Source: Bacillota bacterium
Lineage (GTDB): Bacteria; Bacillota; Sulfobacillia; JAUYEF01
Direction: 5' to 3'
NCBI GenBank assembly: GCA_030691635.1
Contig: JAUYEF010000014.1
Location: 1 to 34,975 of the forward strand
Length of the DNA stretch: 34,975 nucleotides
Part shown: positions 23,785 through 32,107 of the stretch, in pieces
Layout: each line of letters begins with the position of its first letter
Numbering within the stretch: the stretch's first letter is position 1
Notes under the pieces: generated by a model
The model's input: the letters and a program-made list of their open reading frames with translations, nothing else
What the model was told of the DNA's origin: nothing
Databases searched by the model: none
Translations under genes and position numbers: made by a program

Positions 23785-24536
23785 TGGCTGTAGGCGGCAC
23801 GGTCTTCTCGACCCAAAATGACGAGGCACTGCTCTCAGTGGAAAGCCTGTCGGTGTCCTACGGGGCCATAACCGCAGTAAGGGGCGTATCTCTGCAGGTA
23901 TACCCCGGACAGATCGCCACGTTGATCGGTGCGAACGGAGCAGGCAAGTCGACGATTCTTCGCGCTATCTCGGGTGTGGTTCCCATTGCTGGCGGAAGCA
24001 TCCGGTTTTGCGGCACAAGCCTGGTCAATGTGCCGCCGCATAGAATCGTGGAGATGGGTATTGCCCATGTGCCCGAAGGGCGGGGCATTTTCGGCAATCT
24101 GACTGTGGACGAAAACCTACGCCTCGCATCGTACACGCGCAGGCACAGAGCATCCCTCGCACAGGACTACGAGCGCGTCCTTACCATATTCCCGAGGCTC
24201 AGAGAGCGAAGGCGTCAACTCGGCGCCACGCTCTCAGGGGGCGAACAGCAGATGCTCGCGGTCGCACGCGCGCTTATAACGGGCGGCAAGCTGATGCTGC
24301 TTGATGAGCCATCCATGGGGCTTTCGCCCATCCTGGTCGAGCAGATCTTCAAGGTAATCGAGGAAATCCGCAAAGCGGGTACGACGATATTGCTGGTCGA
24401 GCAGAATGCCCACATGGCTCTCAGGGTTGCGGATCACTGCTATGTTCTTGAGACCGGCACAATGGCCATGAGCGGCTCACCATCTGAACTGATGCGTGAC
24501 CCCCGTGTGAGGGAGGCCTATCTCGGCGTCGCGTGA
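23784..24536 (+). CDS. livF: ABC transporter ATP-binding protein LivF
   Basis: A 250-residue second ATPase. ATG 23784 overlaps the livG stop (TAATG). Walker A is GANGAGKS (49-56), the signature is LSGGEQQMLAVARAL, Walker B is LMLLDEPSMGL, and the switch is LLVEQN. It completes the importer; no further transporter gene follows. Confidence 0.94.
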   Translation: MAVGGTVFSTQNDEALLSVESLSVSYGAITAVRGVSLQVYPGQIATLIGANGAGKSTILRAISGVVPIAGGSIRFCGTSLVNVPPHRIVEMGIAHVPEGRGIFGNLTVDENLRLASYTRRHRASLAQDYERVLTIFPRLRERRRQLGATLSGGEQQMLAVARALITGGKLMLLDEPSMGLSPILVEQIFKVIEEIRKAGTTILLVEQNAHMALRVADHCYVLETGTMAMSGSPSELMRDPRVREAYLGVA

Positions 24537-24711
24537 CGACAGACCAATCCCTGTCTGAACTGTGCTTCCCAACGGTAACGCTGGACAGGAGACTTCCCTT
24601 TGGATGGCGAGGGTAGGGCGCAAAGGGAATGTCACGTAAAAACATCGTTTTCCTTTCGCCCCTTATGCTTGTTCATTGCAGGAAACTCACCGTGCATCCC
24701 TCTAGCTGACA

Positions 24712-24965
24712 TCACGAAAGCTGGCGAGTCAAAGACGGCCAAGATCCCGGTGGACAAAGCCGACGGCCCCCAGCGACTTGAAGATGGGGCACCGGCGCAC
24801 AGTTTCCGAACGCTGTTGAAAGACCTCGGCACCCTGGCGCGGAACCGGATTGAGGTGCCGGGAGCACCGGCATTCGACATGCTTACACGTTCCACAGCCC
24901 TGCAGCAATGCGCGTTTGAACTGCTCGGCGTGAACCCTACCGGAGCTGTACCCAGTAGAAGGTGA
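24712..24965 (+). pseudogene. C-terminal fragment of an IS1634/IS4-type transposase
   Basis: The frame reads KIPVDKADGPQRLEDGAP and then FRTLLKDLGTLARNRIEVPG ... FDMLTRSTALQQCAFELLGV. This resembles the extreme C-terminus of IS1634-type DDE transposases. Only about 80 residues remain, the catalytic domain is absent and no start is evident. The surrounding intervals 24537-24711 and 24966-25138 hold no other gene that I can recognise. It is an IS scar between the liv genes and the AcnX operon. Confidence 0.6.
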
Positions 24966-25141
24966 TCCCATTTGACCAAAAGGCCAGCAGGGATGATGTT
25001 TCATTGCTCATGATAGGCGGAACTTCGGTCTGGAAGAAGGGATTCAACCCGGTGAGGCATAAAGATTTGACACGCGCTGTGCCTGCTGCGATGGAATAAC
25101 TCCCTGACGCAGATCATGTCGCCTCGACTGGGGGTGCGTTG

Positions 25142-26422
25142 GTGCGCCTGGCACAAGAAGAAGAGCTCATGCTCAGCGGCCGCAGAGGAGAAGCACTGAG
25201 GCTGGCGATGACGATCGTCGTCGAACTCGGAAGGCTTTACGGCGCCCAGAGACTGATTCGCATCTCCCAGGCTCACATAGATGGCTGCCTGTACAGCGCG
25301 GTCGGTGAAGCCGGGGCGGAGTTCGCCGCGAAACTCGCAGGTCTTGGGGCGCGAGTGGCGGTACCGACCACGCTCAACATCACAGCACGGGATATCCTGA
25401 ACTGGCAGGAGTTCCGCATACCCTCCGAGCACGCCGAGAACTCGCGGCGCGTTGAAGATGCCTACCTCAAGATGGGTTGCATCCCGACATGGACGTGCAC
25501 ACCCTACCAGCACGGCATTGTGCCACGCTGCGGTGACCAGATAGCCTGGGCTGAGTCTAACGCAATCTGCTACGCTAACTCCGTGCTCGGCGCCCGGACC
25601 AACAGGTATGGGGATCTCATCGACATATGCTGTGCCATTACGGGAAGGGCACCGGAATTTGGCTTGCACCTGGAGGAGAACCGGGCCGGCGAGGTCCTCG
25701 TGCGTTTTGACGTGCCTGACAGGGCGTTCGACGATGACTCGCTTTACTCGGCAGCTGGGTACCTGGTCGGAGAAGTGGCCGGCAGCAGGATACCTGTGGT
25801 TGCGGGATTTCCGGGCCACGCGACCCCGGACAACCTCAAGGCGTTCAGCGCGGCGGCAGCCTCCTCAGGAGCCGTCGGACTGTTTCACATAGTGGGGGTG
25901 ACGCCGGAGGCGCCGACTATGGAGGCAGCCTTCGCGGGCCGGGCACACCGTGAAGAAACGCTGGTGGGGCCACAGGACCTGCTGGCGGCGGCGGAAAAGC
26001 TCGATGCGTGTCCAGCCTGCGGTGGGTCAAGCGACCTGCACACACATGGCAGCGTGGACCTGGTTGTCACTGGCTGCCCGCATGCATCGTACATGGAGGT
26101 CGAGCGTGTCGCCGGGCTGCTCCGGGGCAGACATGTGAAGGACGGGATGGAGTTCTGGATCCTCACAAACCGGATGGTCGCAGGCCTCGCGGCAAGGTCG
26201 GGCCTCGATACGTTTCTTCGCGAGGCCGGTGTAAGGCTTTGCTGTGATACCTGCACGTTGCAGTTCCCGCTGGAGGCCTGGCACATCGGTTCGATCGTCA
26301 CCAATTCGGGCAAGATGGCGCATTACGCTCCGGGTATGTGCGGTTGCCGCACATACCTGAGAAGTATCGAGGCTTGCGTGGACGCCGCCTTGACCGGGGA
26401 GGTGGCTGAGCGTGGACGGTAG
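25142..26422 (+). CDS. aconitase X catalytic (large) subunit, probable cis-3-hydroxy-L-proline dehydratase
   Basis: A roughly 426-residue AcnX catalytic domain protein. The start is either TTG 25139 or GTG 25142; the GTG is better spaced from GGGGG. Family landmarks are the N-terminal LAQEEELMLSGRRGEALRLAM, HIDGCLYS, the LGARTNRYGD segment, and a C-terminal region rich in Cys (RLCCDTCT, APGMCGCRTYL) that can bind a metal or Fe-S centre. Bacterial AcnX proteins of this separate-subunit kind include cis-3-hydroxy-L-proline dehydratases forming pyrroline-2-carboxylate; archaeal ones act on phosphomevalonate. A second hydroxyproline-type function in this window favours the former. The next gene is its swivel partner. 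Confidence 0.85.
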   Translation: MRLAQEEELMLSGRRGEALRLAMTIVVELGRLYGAQRLIRISQAHIDGCLYSAVGEAGAEFAAKLAGLGARVAVPTTLNITARDILNWQEFRIPSEHAENSRRVEDAYLKMGCIPTWTCTPYQHGIVPRCGDQIAWAESNAICYANSVLGARTNRYGDLIDICCAITGRAPEFGLHLEENRAGEVLVRFDVPDRAFDDDSLYSAAGYLVGEVAGSRIPVVAGFPGHATPDNLKAFSAAAASSGAVGLFHIVGVTPEAPTMEAAFAGRAHREETLVGPQDLLAAAEKLDACPACGGSSDLHTHGSVDLVVTGCPHASYMEVERVAGLLRGRHVKDGMEFWILTNRMVAGLAARSGLDTFLREAGVRLCCDTCTLQFPLEAWHIGSIVTNSGKMAHYAPGMCGCRTYLRSIEACVDAALTGEVAERGR

Positions 26423-26873
26423 AGCGGGGTGTCGGGTCTCGCTGGTCCCCCTGGTTCCCGGCGACGCCCGCGGTGAGCTGGCGGTGTCCACCGTGCCCCT
26501 GAGCTTCTGGGGAGGTTTCGATGCCACGTCCGGCAGAGTCACAGACGTGCGTCATGACCTCTGCGGACAGTCGTTGACAGGCAAAGTGCTCGTGATACCG
26601 GCCTCGCGGGGCTCGAGCAGCAGCTCTGGCGTGCTCCTGGAGTCGATCCGGCTCGGCACATGCCCAGCCGCGATCATCTCCCAGGTCGCAGAACCCATTC
26701 TCGCCATCGCCTCGATCATTGCCCGGCAAATCTATGGCCGGTGGGTGCCTGTGGCCACGTTGTCCGCCGCTGAGGCGGCCTTTCTCGAGAGCGGGCAGAT
26801 GGTGTGTGTCCGGATTTCGGCAAATACCGGCGAGATGCTATTAGACAAGCAACAACGCTGGAGGGATACGTGA
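26412..26873 (+). CDS. aconitase X swivel-domain (small) subunit, DUF126
   Basis: A 153-residue swivel-domain protein. GTG 26412 lies 8 nt after GGGGAGG and overlaps the large subunit gene by 11 nt. The conserved loop is GKVLVIPASRGSSSSSGVLL, with a Ser-rich stretch where relatives have Ser/Cys/Gly. In AcnX the small subunit closes over the active site and contributes a catalytic Ser. Separate subunits encoded in this order are usual for the two-gene form. Its TGA overlaps the next ATG. Confidence 0.87.
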   Translation: MDGRAGCRVSLVPLVPGDARGELAVSTVPLSFWGGFDATSGRVTDVRHDLCGQSLTGKVLVIPASRGSSSSSGVLLESIRLGTCPAAIISQVAEPILAIASIIARQIYGRWVPVATLSAAEAAFLESGQMVCVRISANTGEMLLDKQQRWRDT

Positions 26874-28033
26874 TGGGGACGACACAAACAGGCTGCTACT
26901 ACCCGGACCGGTGGCCGGTATGGGAACACAAGACGCCTGAGGATGCGGCTATGTCCGCAGACGCAATCAAGCAGGCGATAGACTTCTCGATTCAAAGCGA
27001 GAGCAACCTGTCGCGTGACCTGGCGATGAACAAGGTGCTGGCGCTGGAGGAGCCCCACGCAGGCGTAATCGGGCCGATGAAGGTGCGGGGCGACGTCACC
27101 GGCGTCATCGTCCGGCACGGTTACATCGTGGCCCAATGGGGTGAGCCCGACCGCGTGGACATGACCTTCAGCGCGACGAAGAGCTACCTCTCGTCCTGCG
27201 CAGGCCTCGCCCTCGACCGGGGGCTGATCCGCAGCGTGCATGACCACGTGGGCGACTACGTCAGGGACGGTGGGTTTGACTCGCCGCACAACAGCCAGAT
27301 CACCTGGCACATGCTCTTGAACCAGACGAGTGACTGGCAGGGCACATTGTGGGATAAGCCCGACTGGTGCGACCGGCCGGAGGGGCCGAAGTCCGAATGG
27401 GCGAACCGGAAGCTCAACACCCCGGGCACGGTCTGGAAGTACAACGACGTGAGGGTTAACCGGCTGGCGCTTTCCCTGCTGCGCGTGTGGCGGAGGCCGT
27501 TGCCGCAGGTGCTGCGGGAGCACATCATGGAGCCCATAGGCGCCTCGGCGACATGGGAGTGGCACGGGTACGACAACGCGTGGGTCAAGGTAGAGGGAGT
27601 AATGATGCAGTCCGTGAGCGGTGGCGGGCACTGGGGCGGCGGGATGTTCATTACCGCCATGGACCACGCACGCTTCGGGCTGCTCTGCCTGCGAAATGGG
27701 AAATGGCAGGACCGTCAGATCCTGTCGGAGCGATGGATCAGCATGGCGCGGACGCCGACCGGCACCCGCGATTGCGGAGGCATCTCCGCGCACGCGACGC
27801 ACTCCATGCCTGCGGAATGCCAGATCAGCTACGGGTACATGAACTGGAGACTCAACACGGGCAAGGTCCTTCTGCCGAGTGCCCCGGAGTCGAGCTATTT
27901 CCACTCTGGAGATGGCGCGAACGTCATCTGGGTAGACCCCGAACACGACCTATTGGTCGTCGTGCGGTGGATCAAGCGGGACCAGCTGGACGGCTTCATC
28001 AAGCGTGTGCTGGACGCCGTGAAAGACGCGTAG
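26873..28033 (+). CDS. serine hydrolase of the class C beta-lactamase/D-peptidase family
   Basis: A 386-residue protein of Pfam beta-lactamase type. ATG 26873 shares its A with the upstream TGA. The SxxK motif is S100-A-T-K103 (FSATKSYLSS), a Tyr motif YND is at residue 190, and HSGDGAN near the C-terminus corresponds to the third motif. No signal peptide is seen, so a cytoplasmic esterase, amidase or D-aminopeptidase is more likely than a secreted beta-lactamase. Co-transcription with AcnX and NamZ hints at use of peptide- or cell-wall-derived substrates. Confidence 0.85.
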   Translation: MGTTQTGCYYPDRWPVWEHKTPEDAAMSADAIKQAIDFSIQSESNLSRDLAMNKVLALEEPHAGVIGPMKVRGDVTGVIVRHGYIVAQWGEPDRVDMTFSATKSYLSSCAGLALDRGLIRSVHDHVGDYVRDGGFDSPHNSQITWHMLLNQTSDWQGTLWDKPDWCDRPEGPKSEWANRKLNTPGTVWKYNDVRVNRLALSLLRVWRRPLPQVLREHIMEPIGASATWEWHGYDNAWVKVEGVMMQSVSGGGHWGGGMFITAMDHARFGLLCLRNGKWQDRQILSERWISMARTPTGTRDCGGISAHATHSMPAECQISYGYMNWRLNTGKVLLPSAPESSYFHSGDGANVIWVDPEHDLLVVVRWIKRDQLDGFIKRVLDAVKDA

Positions 28034-28055
28034 TCGGGTCTTCCGGGGCGGGAGC

Positions 28056-28091
28056 CAGGGGCCTTTCACGGGAGATGTCAGGGGCCTTTCA
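28056..28091. repeat. 13-bp direct repeat before namZ
   Basis: CAGGGGCCTTTCA occurs at 28056-28068 and again at 28079-28091, in the 107-bp gap between the serine hydrolase and namZ. Role unknown; it may be local duplication. Confidence 0.45.
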
Positions 28092-28140
28092 GGGCCGGCA
28101 CCGGCGGAGACCGGGCGGTGAACAAGGGGGTCGAGACTCG

Positions 28141-29289
28141 ATGGTCCGTTGCGGCATAGATAACGAGGCTGCCCTGTCCCGAGCGCTCCGCGGCAGAAAG
28201 GCCGGCGTGATCACCAACCACACCGGGCTGGACGCTTCGCACACGCCGGTGGCGCTGGCGCTCGTGCGGCGATATGGCGTCAGGGTGGTCCGGCTGTTCT
28301 CGCCGGAGCACGGGATGTGGGGCGACGTGCAGGACCTGGATTCCGTGGCGGACACGGTCGAGCCGCTGACAGGGTTGCCTGTCACGAGCCTGTTCGGCCC
28401 TTCCCTCAGCCCACCCAAAGGATCTCTGAAAGGCATCGACACGCTCGTTTTCGACATCCAGGACATCGGCTCACGCTACTACACGTTCATGTGGACGATG
28501 GCCAAGTGCGTGGAAGCCGCCGCGCGGGCCGGGGTGAAGTTTGTGGTCCTGGACAGGCCGAATCCCGTGACCGGGACGCGAGTGGAAGGCAACCTTTCGC
28601 GCCGTGAGTTCTCATCATTCGTCGGGCTCTACCCGTGCGCAGCGCGTCACGGCATGACGGCAGGGGAGATGGCGCTCTATGTCAACGCCGAATTCGGGCT
28701 CGGCGCCGACCTTGAGGTTGTGAAGATAGAGGGCTGGCGCCGCGGCATGTGGTTTGATGAGACGGGGCTGGCCTTTGTGCCCCCGTCTCCAAACACCACA
28801 GGCCTCACGATGGCGACGCTGTACCCGGGCACATGCCTGATCGAAGGCACGAACCTGTCCGAGGGCAGGGGGACGACCCAGCCCTTTGAGGTTGCCGGAG
28901 CACCGTGGCTGGATCCGTTCGCGTTTGCCGGCGAACTCAACTCCCGTGCTCTTCCAGGCGTGTGGTTCCGGCCGACGTACTTCACACCATATGCCTTTAA
29001 GCATAACGGCATACGCTGCGGCGGCGTGCAGGTGCACATAGCCGATCGAGAAGCGGTCAGCGCCTTTGACCTGGGCCTTCACATGATCTGTGCAGCCAGG
29101 GCGGCATCGTCCGAGTTCCGCTGGAGAAACGACCCCAACACGTACGCGATTGACCTTCTGGCAGGGACAGATGAGCTGCGCCTCGCCATCGACGATGGCG
29201 CGACTCCGTCGGACCTCGAGCGCATGTGGGCGCCGGGACGGGCCAGGTTCGAAACGGCGAGGGCCAGGTGCCTGCTCTATTCAGGCTAA
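28141..29289 (+). CDS. namZ: DUF1343 protein, NamZ-type exo-beta-N-acetylmuramidase
   Basis: A 382-residue protein of full family length starting at ATG 28141, after AAGGGGG (about 10-nt spacing). The open frame extends far upstream to 27487 but that part is a shadow of the serine hydrolase. Landmarks are AGVITNHTGLD, VRLFSPEHGMWGD, DIQDIGSRYYTFMWTM, VLDRPNP and EGTNLSEGRGTTQPFE. NamZ removes terminal N-acetylmuramic acid from peptidoglycan fragments. Many NamZ proteins are secreted, but no signal peptide is visible here, so it may work inside the cell on imported fragments. It is the last gene of the AcnX transcription unit. Confidence 0.87.
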   Translation: MVRCGIDNEAALSRALRGRKAGVITNHTGLDASHTPVALALVRRYGVRVVRLFSPEHGMWGDVQDLDSVADTVEPLTGLPVTSLFGPSLSPPKGSLKGIDTLVFDIQDIGSRYYTFMWTMAKCVEAAARAGVKFVVLDRPNPVTGTRVEGNLSRREFSSFVGLYPCAARHGMTAGEMALYVNAEFGLGADLEVVKIEGWRRGMWFDETGLAFVPPSPNTTGLTMATLYPGTCLIEGTNLSEGRGTTQPFEVAGAPWLDPFAFAGELNSRALPGVWFRPTYFTPYAFKHNGIRCGGVQVHIADREAVSAFDLGLHMICAARAASSEFRWRNDPNTYAIDLLAGTDELRLAIDDGATPSDLERMWAPGRARFETARARCLLYSG

Positions 29290-29348
29290 ACGCCCTGTGG
29301 CGGGTGCGCACCCCACCCCGGTTTGGATGGCCGCCGGCCGTTCCGGAC

Positions 29349-30683
29349 CTACCTCCACGACCCTTCGCCCACAACTCTTGAGCCCTGGTCCTGAATGCTG
29401 ATGTGAAACCCGAACGGCGCCGATGCCGCGGCGAGTCGCTCGAGGATGGCGCGCCCTGTCGTCCTGTCCGCCAGCTGGGGCGTTCCGCGGCGGGCCCGGT
29501 GCCCTGCCTGGCACAATTCCACAGGATACAGATCGATCCGGCTCAGCGCCCAGTCATCGAACCGGCAAACGGCCACCACGCTCTGCCAGAACCTCTCGTC
29601 TGCGATCTGCCCGCGGATCCTGCCCTGCTTGTCGAAGTCCCGCCAGTCCATCGCATCGGCCGGTGTGGAACCGGGACCGAGGTCGAAGCGTTCGTAACCC
29701 TCCGCAGGGTAACGCCTGATGCCCGAAACTTCGTAGAAGAAGTTGCCGAGCGAGTAGAAGACGGGCTTGCCCCTATACACCTCAAAAGGGCGCAGCATGT
29801 GCGGGCCGTGACCGACGAACACGTCTGCGCCTGCATCGATGAACGCATGCGCTGCCTCGGGGATGAAGTCGGCCAGTTCAGGGGTGTTGCTGTCGCGGGC
29901 GACACCCTCGTGCGCGTGCAGCGACGCCACCACGAACTCGCTCTGGCGCCGAGCATCACCTATCCATGCGCATATCTCATCCAGGTCCCGCCTGTGGGGA
30001 CGTGTCCGGACCCCAGGAGCCTCACCGGCCACGAACTTGGCACCAAGGAACTGCAGTGTGCCGCCCGTTTCCACCGGGTACGACCCGAACTGCTTACGCC
30101 TGCGGTTGACCGCCGCCGTGCCCAGCACCTCATCGATGTGCGCAAGGGCAGCCAGGCTCTCGGTGTCGAGCACGTATTCGGCATCCACCCGCAGGGGGTT
30201 GAGTCCTGGGCGGCCCGGCATGTCTGTCCGCGACGCGGCGGCGAGAGCCCCGGTCACGTAGGATGAAGCCATGGCCATGAGGCCGACACGCCCCGCTGCG
30301 GTCTCCAGGTAACCAGGCGAGCGGGCCTCGCCCAGGTTCCGGCCCCCGCCCGCGAACACCATGCCTCTCTCGGTGAGCGCGTCCATCGTGTCCACAAGGC
30401 CCTGGTAGGTATAGTCCACAGCGTGGTTCGTGGCAACATTGAACAAGGTGAAACCCATCGCCTTGAGCTCATCGAGCACGTATTCCGGGGCGGCCAGGTG
30501 AAGCCCGCCGTACTCTGAAGACGGGACGAGCGGGGGCCTCGGCGTCACAAGCTCGAGGTTGACGAACGCCGCATCTGCCTGTTGTATCACCTGGATGAGG
30601 TCACGGAACGCCGCATCGGTCCGGTGCGTGCAGCGACGCATGATAATCGCGTCGCCAGCCGCAACAAACGTGAACGAAGACAC
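29349..30683 (-). CDS. CapA-family (PGA_cap) metallophosphatase-like protein
   Basis: The start is GTG 30683, 7 nt after AGGAGGG (30691-30697 on the plus strand), giving 444 residues; the open frame to 30809 is longer but lacks a better site. The protein begins directly with the fold (SSFTFVAAGDAIIMRR), so there is no signal peptide, unusual for CapA proteins that are often exported. Motifs are NHAVDYTYQG, SLHAHEG, VGHGPHMLRPFEVY and YSLGNF. It is a diverged paralogue of the gene at the left edge and is convergent with namZ. Confidence 0.9.
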   Translation of the reverse strand: MSSFTFVAAGDAIIMRRCTHRTDAAFRDLIQVIQQADAAFVNLELVTPRPPLVPSSEYGGLHLAAPEYVLDELKAMGFTLFNVATNHAVDYTYQGLVDTMDALTERGMVFAGGGRNLGEARSPGYLETAAGRVGLMAMASSYVTGALAAASRTDMPGRPGLNPLRVDAEYVLDTESLAALAHIDEVLGTAAVNRRRKQFGSYPVETGGTLQFLGAKFVAGEAPGVRTRPHRRDLDEICAWIGDARRQSEFVVASLHAHEGVARDSNTPELADFIPEAAHAFIDAGADVFVGHGPHMLRPFEVYRGKPVFYSLGNFFYEVSGIRRYPAEGYERFDLGPGSTPADAMDWRDFDKQGRIRGQIADERFWQSVVAVCRFDDWALSRIDLYPVELCQAGHRARRGTPQLADRTTGRAILERLAAASAPFGFHISIQDQGSRVVGEGSWR

Positions 30684-30890
30684 GGGTAAACCCTCCTCAT
30701 ACGCGTATTGGCAGGCCATTGCTTCGCCGGTTGGAGCAGGGCCTCCTTCCCGTGGCGGGGTGAGCGCTATTGGCCGGTTCAGCGGACCCGCAGGGGACGG
30801 CCTTCCCACCGGAACCAGGAGTCCCTTGGGCCGTCAGAGAAAGGGTCTGCTCATTCGCGAAATGTCTATGGAGAAGAGGCTTCCCACTCT
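30684..30890. other. divergent intergenic region between capA and the phosphoesterase gene
   Basis: About 207 bp separate two divergent genes and must hold promoters for both. No -35/-10 pair close to consensus stands out on either strand. Confidence 0.4.
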
Positions 30891-31772
30891 ATGCTCTTGT
30901 GGTTTGCTCGAAACACGGCGCGCCGGCTGATGGTCTGGGTTGTTGCGCTTGGCCTGCTTGTCACCTATACCTACTACCAAACTCACTCTATCAGGCTCAC
31001 CAGGTATAGCGTGAACGTGGTCGGCCTTCCTGCGCGGCTCGACGGGCTCACCATCCTTCACCTCAGCGATCTGCACAGCAAGGAGTTCGGCAGGGACCAG
31101 GCACGGCTGGCCGCCATGATGGGCCGGCTGGATTTCGACATCGCGGTGCTGACAGGTGACTTTATAGATGCGGTCAAGCAGGTCAAAAAGCCTGCGCTTG
31201 ACGTCGCAGCGGCGCTCAAAGGGAAGCCTGCCTTCTATGTTTTCGGAAACCACGACATGCGGCCGGAGTGCGATGCGACTGGGGAGTTGCGCGCGCTGGG
31301 TGTGCAGGTCTTGCGCGACCAGGCTGCGCAGGTCGCCGTCGGAGGCGATAGAGTGTGGGTCCTGGGCGTCGATTGCGCATACTCGACCGCGCGGGGCTTC
31401 GACGGCGTCGTCCGCCAGGCCGGGACCGCGCAGACGACTCTGCTGCTGGCGCACGCGCCCGGCGTCTTTGAACAGGCCGCCGCCGCAGGGGTCGACGTGG
31501 TCTTCGCGGGCCACACCCATGGAGGACAGATCAGGCTGCCGTTCGTGGGAGCGATCTACGCCCCTGGCCAGGGGCTGTTCCCAAAGCAATCGTGGGGGCT
31601 CTACAGGTCCGGGCGGACCACGATGATCGTCAACGCCGGGCTCGGAGAGAGCATTGTGCCATTCAGGTTTCATTGCAGGCCTGAGGTTGTCCTGGTGACC
31701 CTGCACAGTGGCGCAGCCGGGCAGTCCGCGCCCGGGCCCACAGGAACCGGCGCGCGTTTGGTGGAATACTGA
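30891..31772 (+). CDS. membrane-anchored metallophosphoesterase (YkuE-like)
   Basis: A 293-residue protein starting at ATG 30891 after GAGAAGAGG. One N-terminal membrane segment (LMVWVVALGLLVTYTYY) is followed by a calcineurin-like domain with all metal motifs: HLSDLHSKEFG, LTGDFID, FGNHDMR, LLLAHAP and GHTHGGQI. YkuE-type proteins act outside the membrane and some hydrolyse lipid-linked phosphates such as UDP-diacylglucosamine. The open frame before 30891 shows no conserved sequence. Substrate unknown. Confidence 0.88.
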   Translation: MLLWFARNTARRLMVWVVALGLLVTYTYYQTHSIRLTRYSVNVVGLPARLDGLTILHLSDLHSKEFGRDQARLAAMMGRLDFDIAVLTGDFIDAVKQVKKPALDVAAALKGKPAFYVFGNHDMRPECDATGELRALGVQVLRDQAAQVAVGGDRVWVLGVDCAYSTARGFDGVVRQAGTAQTTLLLAHAPGVFEQAAAAGVDVVFAGHTHGGQIRLPFVGAIYAPGQGLFPKQSWGLYRSGRTTMIVNAGLGESIVPFRFHCRPEVVLVTLHSGAAGQSAPGPTGTGARLVEY

Positions 31773-31813
31773 GCCTTGATCGCTAAATCAGGCCCGAAGA
31801 AGGAGGGTCCCAT

Positions 31814-31999
31814 ATGCCGGTAGTCATAGTGAAAATGTGGGAAGGACGTACCCTCGAACAGAAGCGCGGCATTGTCAAAGGCATCACCGACACGTTCGTC
31901 AACGTGGCTAAGACCAATCCCGACGCTGTGACGGTCATCCTGGATGAGTACTCCAAGAGCAACTGGGGCAAGGCAGGAAAGCTCGCAAGCGAGAGCTAG
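31814..31999 (+). CDS. 4-oxalocrotonate tautomerase family protein
   Basis: A 61-residue small tautomerase with the catalytic Pro2 (MPVVIVKMWEGRTLEQKRG) and the family ending DEYSKSNWGKAG. ATG 31814 follows AGGAGGG (31801-31807). Members form hexamers and interconvert enol and keto acids. No aromatic meta-cleavage genes are nearby, so the substrate is open. Confidence 0.92.
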   Translation: MPVVIVKMWEGRTLEQKRGIVKGITDTFVNVAKTNPDAVTVILDEYSKSNWGKAGKLASES

Positions 32000-32107
32000 A
32001 GCGACACCCTTCCACTTTCACCACGCAACGCCTCCAAGGACTCACGCCGGCGCCGTCGAAATAGTGAGAAAAGAACGCTGGACGCCGGGAATAGAGGGGA
32101 TGTCACG

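Noticed and set aside
24538-24555. GACAG/CTGTC hairpin after livF as a terminator
   Set aside because: Five base pairs with an 8-nt loop and no T-run.
25067-25097. TTGACA before the AcnX genes as a promoter
   Set aside because: The only tolerable -10 (TGGAAT) needs a 19-nt spacer; too weak to list as a feature, although a promoter must lie near here.
27487-28140. N-terminal extension of the NamZ reading frame
   Set aside because: It overlaps the serine hydrolase in another frame and has Arg/Gly-rich shadow composition; conserved NamZ sequence begins at ATG 28141.
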